DNA of 64,000 nt from Bacteroidota bacterium (GTDB lineage: Bacteria; Bacteroidota; Rhodothermia; Rhodothermales; UBA10348): assembly GCA_029262855.1 (NCBI GenBank), contig JAJCYP010000049.1:116744-180743 (forward strand), read 5' to 3'. How positions within the stretch are numbered: the stretch's first letter is position 1; each line of letters begins with the position of its first letter. Position numbers and translations under genes: made by a program. Positions 60,907 through 64,000 of this stretch are shown here, one piece after another. Below the pieces are notes generated by a model. That model ran no database searches. It saw nothing but the letters and a program-made list of their open reading frames with translations, and was not told the DNA's origin.

Positions 60907-63021
60907 GTGGCCAAGAACGCCTCGAAAATAGCCCCTGACGACGCCAACGGCACCAGTGCCAACGTAGAAGCCGTCATCGCGACCACGTTCGTCAGCATCC
61001 TGCTGGTGCTGGTGATTCCGCTTCCGACGTTCATCCTGGACCTGCTGCTGGCGACCAATATTGCCATCAGTCTTGCGGTGCTCCTGACGGCATTTTATGC
61101 CGAGCGTCCGCTGGATTTTGCCGTTTTCCCTGGGCTGCTTCTGATCACTACCCTCTTTCGGCTTTCGCTGAACGTGGCCTCCACGCGGCTCATCCTCAGC
61201 GAGGCCAAGGCTGGCGCGCTGATCCAGGCCTTCGGCGACTTCGTGGTGGCCGGCAACTACGTGGTGGGTACGATCATCTTCCTGGTCCTGGTGATCATCA
61301 ACTTTGTGGTCATCACGAAAGGCTCCGGACGTATTGCGGAAGTAGCCGCCCGGTTTACGCTCGATGCGCTCCCCGGCAAGCAGATGGCCATCGACGCAGA
61401 CCTGAACGCGGGTCTGATCGACGACGACACCGCCCGGACCCGACGCGACGAGGTTGGACGCGAGGCCGACTTCTACGGGGCCATGGACGGTGCGAGCAAG
61501 TTCGTCCGTGGAGATGCCATTGCCGGACTGGTTATCACCGCCATCAACATCGTCGGCGGCCTGATCGTAGGCATCGCTCAACTGGGTCTTGGTGCGGGCG
61601 AAGCCGCCAGCACCTTTGTACTCCTCTCCATTGGTGATGGCCTGGTATCGCAGATACCCGCCCTCCTGATCTCGACCGCCGCCGGTATCATTGTGTCCAG
61701 GGCCAGTGGCTCGACCAATCTGGCGACCGACTTCAAGATGCAGCTGTTCAGCCGCCCCTATCCCCTCCTCATCACGGGCGGGTTTTTGGGAATGCTCGGC
61801 CTGGTCCCCGGTCTGCCCATCACGCCCTTCTGGCTGCTCGCCGGTGGACTCATCATACTCGGTCGACGCAGGCTCAAGGCAGAAAGCGTCGAGGCAGACG
61901 AGGAAGCAGCCGCGGCCAAAGCCAAGGCTGCCGCGGACGCGGAGCCCGAGAAGGAAGACAAACCCTCCGACCTGCTCCTGGTGGATCCCCTCGAATTAGA
62001 GATCGGCTATGCCCTCATCCCGATTGTCGATCCGAATCAGTCCGGCGACCTGCTCGAACGCGTCCGACTCCTGCGCCAGCAGCTTGCCATGGAACTGGGA
62101 ATCGTCGTTCCGCCCATCCGGATCCGGGACAACGTGTCGCTGGGGTCCAACAAGTATGTCATCAAGCTGAAGGGTAATCCGATTGCCGAGGGCGAGGTTC
62201 TTCCCAATTACCACCTGGCCCTGATCCCGGAGGGCTCCGGTTCAGTGCCGCCGGGCATTGAGGTCAAGGACCCGACCTTCGGGCTTCCCGCCATCTGGGT
62301 CTCGCAGCGCCACCTTCCCGATGCCGAACGCGCGGGCCTCTCTCTGGTCGAGGCTCCGGCGGTCGTCACTACCCACCTGCTCGAGATTCTGCGCAAGTCA
62401 GCCTACCAGCTGCTGGATCGACAGGAGGTCAAGAAGCTGATCGACAAGGTTCAGGAGACCGCTCCAGCACTCGTGGAGGAACTGGTCCCCGAACAGCTTT
62501 CGCTCGGCTCGGTCCAGAAGGTCCTGAAGCGCCTGCTCCGCGAGTCCATTCCAATCCGGGATCTGATCTCGATTCTGGAGGCACTCGCCGACAATATTCC
62601 GAACACCAAGAATATCGACGTGCTCACCGAGTACGTTCGGGCCGCACTCGCACCTACCATCACACGCCAGTTCGCTGACCCGGATGGAATCGTCCGCGCG
62701 CTGGTCCTCGAGCCGGGCGTCGAGCAGGAGTTGCTCGGCCGCGCCAAGACCGGCGAACTGCAGGCTGGTACCCTTGGCCTTCCTCCGCAACGCGCCGAGG
62801 CGCTGGTGGAATCCGTCAGGAGATACGCTCGGGAAATGCTGGCCGAAGGCCATACGCCCGTCCTGCTCGCCTCGCCCGTCCTCCGGCCTACCCTCTTTGG
62901 CTTCCTGGCTCCCATGATCCAGGAAATCGTGGTGCTTTCGTACCACGATCTGCTCTCCGATGTCCAGGTGGACATTGTCGGGCAAGTCAGTTTTGAGCGA
63001 ATCGAAGCCGTAGCCGCCTAG
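60907..63021 (+). CDS. flhA: Flagellar export gate protein FlhA
   Basis: 704 residues, normal for FlhA, GTG start. The N-terminal half holds eight membrane helices and the FHIPEP-type signature region (ERPLDFAVFPGLLLITTLFRLSLNVASTR, in pieces; GRIAEVAARFTLDALPGKQMAIDADL). The C-terminal cytoplasmic domain (about 350-700) binds chaperone-substrate complexes. Located between flhB and flhF as usual. Confidence 0.97.
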   Translation: MAKNASKIAPDDANGTSANVEAVIATTFVSILLVLVIPLPTFILDLLLATNIAISLAVLLTAFYAERPLDFAVFPGLLLITTLFRLSLNVASTRLILSEAKAGALIQAFGDFVVAGNYVVGTIIFLVLVIINFVVITKGSGRIAEVAARFTLDALPGKQMAIDADLNAGLIDDDTARTRRDEVGREADFYGAMDGASKFVRGDAIAGLVITAINIVGGLIVGIAQLGLGAGEAASTFVLLSIGDGLVSQIPALLISTAAGIIVSRASGSTNLATDFKMQLFSRPYPLLITGGFLGMLGLVPGLPITPFWLLAGGLIILGRRRLKAESVEADEEAAAAKAKAAADAEPEKEDKPSDLLLVDPLELEIGYALIPIVDPNQSGDLLERVRLLRQQLAMELGIVVPPIRIRDNVSLGSNKYVIKLKGNPIAEGEVLPNYHLALIPEGSGSVPPGIEVKDPTFGLPAIWVSQRHLPDAERAGLSLVEAPAVVTTHLLEILRKSAYQLLDRQEVKKLIDKVQETAPALVEELVPEQLSLGSVQKVLKRLLRESIPIRDLISILEALADNIPNTKNIDVLTEYVRAALAPTITRQFADPDGIVRALVLEPGVEQELLGRAKTGELQAGTLGLPPQRAEALVESVRRYAREMLAEGHTPVLLASPVLRPTLFGFLAPMIQEIVVLSYHDLLSDVQVDIVGQVSFERIEAVAA

Positions 63022-63023
63022 TC

Positions 63024-64000
63024 ATGGAGATCAGAACACTTACCGGAACGACCATCTCCGACGCACTCGCTGAGGCGCGCAGCCTCTGGGGAGACTCGGT
63101 GGTCATGCTTGAGGCCCAGCCTCCGTCTCCAGGACAGCGGGCCCGGATTGCGGTGGGCGTGCGTGACGCGGAGCCGACGGTGGCCGAGCCGGCGGTGGCC
63201 GAGCCGACCGCGGCCGAGCCGGCGGTGGCCGCGCTGGCGGTGGCCGAGCCGACAGCGGCCGCGGCGGCGGTGGCCGCGCCGCTCGACCTGGTTGTTGCCG
63301 ACCTGCTTGAGGGTGGCACTACCTGGGGTGTGCCGGGCCCGAGTGATCTCGGCTCCTCGATTCGGCCTGCATTTTCCGGACGCTCGACGGCTTCGGAAAT
63401 CGCGGTCACGCCGCCGCCCGGGGCCCTTCGCCGCTCGGCGCGAGGCACTGGCGCCCTGCTGGAACGACGCATCCGGCCAGCCACAGATGTCTTTGCGCAC
63501 ATTTCCTCCGGCCACGAAACCCCCGCCGATCTCGAGCCCATGGGGCCCGCTGAATCGGAGGTCGAAAACCGGCCCGATCCGACACGCGAGCCCATCTTTG
63601 GGCAGCTGATTCGCCGGGGTATCAGACCCAAGAGGGCCCGCCTTCTTGCGGAAGCCTCCCTTCGGCACGGTATTCAGGCCGCGGTCCAAATGTTGGCCGA
63701 ATATCTCCCTCCGAGGGCAACCCGGCGGGCTCCGTCCCGCGTCCTGTTCACCGGCGAGGCCGGCTCGGGCAAGACCGCGCTGGTCCTTCGGAGTGCCCTT
63801 TCGCGCATCCGGGCCGGGCGACGCGCGCCGGCCGTCGTGGTCGTGGCCCCCAGAGCGGGCGAACTGCGCGGCTGGCAGGATCCTACTTCAATGTTCGAGT
63901 CCTTCGACCTCCGCGTAGTGCGCTGCAGCCGCGAGGCTCTCCCCTCGGCGCTGGCAGCGCTTGACGGCGAAGTACTGATCGATACGCCGGCCGGCTTCAG
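63024..64000 (+). CDS. flhF: FlhF-like SRP-family GTPase, truncated by the window end
   Basis: The first 325 residues are visible; the gene continues past the window. It starts MEIRTLTGTTISDALAEARS and has an Ala/Pro/Val/Glu-rich repeat region (about 50-90), a basic B-domain-like part with LLERRIRPATDVF and RRGIRPKRARLLAEAS, and the P-loop TGEAGSGKTALV. FlhF sets flagellar number and position. The region where DTYRxxA is expected reads APRAGELRG and the DTAGR motif reads DTPAGF, so the GTPase motifs are unusual. It starts 2 nt after flhA, the normal flhA-flhF order. Confidence 0.8.
   Translation, partial: MEIRTLTGTTISDALAEARSLWGDSVVMLEAQPPSPGQRARIAVGVRDAEPTVAEPAVAEPTAAEPAVAALAVAEPTAAAAAVAAPLDLVVADLLEGGTTWGVPGPSDLGSSIRPAFSGRSTASEIAVTPPPGALRRSARGTGALLERRIRPATDVFAHISSGHETPADLEPMGPAESEVENRPDPTREPIFGQLIRRGIRPKRARLLAEASLRHGIQAAVQMLAEYLPPRATRRAPSRVLFTGEAGSGKTALVLRSALSRIRAGRRAPAVVVVAPRAGELRGWQDPTSMFESFDLRVVRCSREALPSALAALDGEVLIDTPAGF
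63170..63280 (+). repeat. Degenerate VAEP repeats in flhF
   Basis: Imperfect 12-18 nt units built on GTGGCCGAGCCG encode VAEP/AAEP blocks in the linker of the FlhF-like protein. They are low-complexity and likely to vary in number. Confidence 0.7.

Noticed and set aside
1..64000. tRNA, rRNA, insertion sequences, prophage or attachment sites
   Set aside because: No such feature could be recognised; no transposase, integrase or terminal inverted repeat was seen.

Overview
The window is high-GC bacterial DNA (roughly 60% by eye), densely coding, with a complete Gram-negative flagellar gene set that includes L- and P-ring genes (flgH, flgI), so the organism is a motile diderm. Ribosomal protein L21 carries an Ala/Lys-rich tail and a helix-hairpin-helix domain. 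I associate that architecture with the Bacteroidota/Rhodothermota side of the tree, but this is a weak taxonomic inference; no 16S gene is present.

Region 1 (1-6162) is a mixed block: a hybrid histidine kinase whose Hpt domain lacks its histidine, two integral membrane proteins (one of the HTTM family), a membrane-anchored TlpA-like thioredoxin and a cupin. Region 2 (6257-13819) is eight genes that overlap or lie within 8 nt of each other. They encode a small membrane protein, a ferric-reductase/Rieske fusion, a Cys/His-motif membrane-anchored protein, an OlsB-like N-acyltransferase, a PlsC/OlsA-like O-acyltransferase, a DinB-fold protein, an alpha/beta-hydrolase-VTT-ATP-grasp triple fusion and an MlaE permease. 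It reads like a lipid synthesis, modification and transport operon with a redox component, and is the best candidate here for an undescribed system. An SLC12-like transporter and a lysA-like decarboxylase follow closely. Region 3 (17257-19105) holds an FAH-family hydrolase (minus strand) and rplU-rpmA.

Region 4 (19173-21764, minus strand) is a three-gene operon: Gfo/Idh/MocA dehydrogenase, ATP-grasp enzyme and HAD phosphatase. It starts at a good sigma-54-type promoter that is back to back with the sigma-54-type promoter of the flagellar operon flgF-flgG-flgA-flgH-flgI-flgJ-flgN-flgK-flgL-TPR-HDOD, suggesting co-regulation with the flagellum and possibly flagellin glycosylation.

Region 5 (22018-64000) is the flagellar locus. 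Two tandem minimal flagellin genes follow a strong terminator and a sigma-28 promoter. A glycosyltransferase operon (minus strand, own sigma-54-type promoter) lies beside them. Then come fliS-fliD, fliT-flgM, a sigma-54-dependent response regulator (minus strand), and a run of about 25 genes from flgB to flhF. That run has one clear internal terminator (after flgE), a sigma-28 site before motA and a possible sigma-54 site before fliO. The final gene, flhF, runs off the window. The DNA supports a hierarchy in which the regulator activates sigma-54 promoters of structural operons, FlgM restrains sigma-28, and sigma-28 drives flagellin and motor genes. fliA, flhG, rpoN and the main chemotaxis genes are not in the window.
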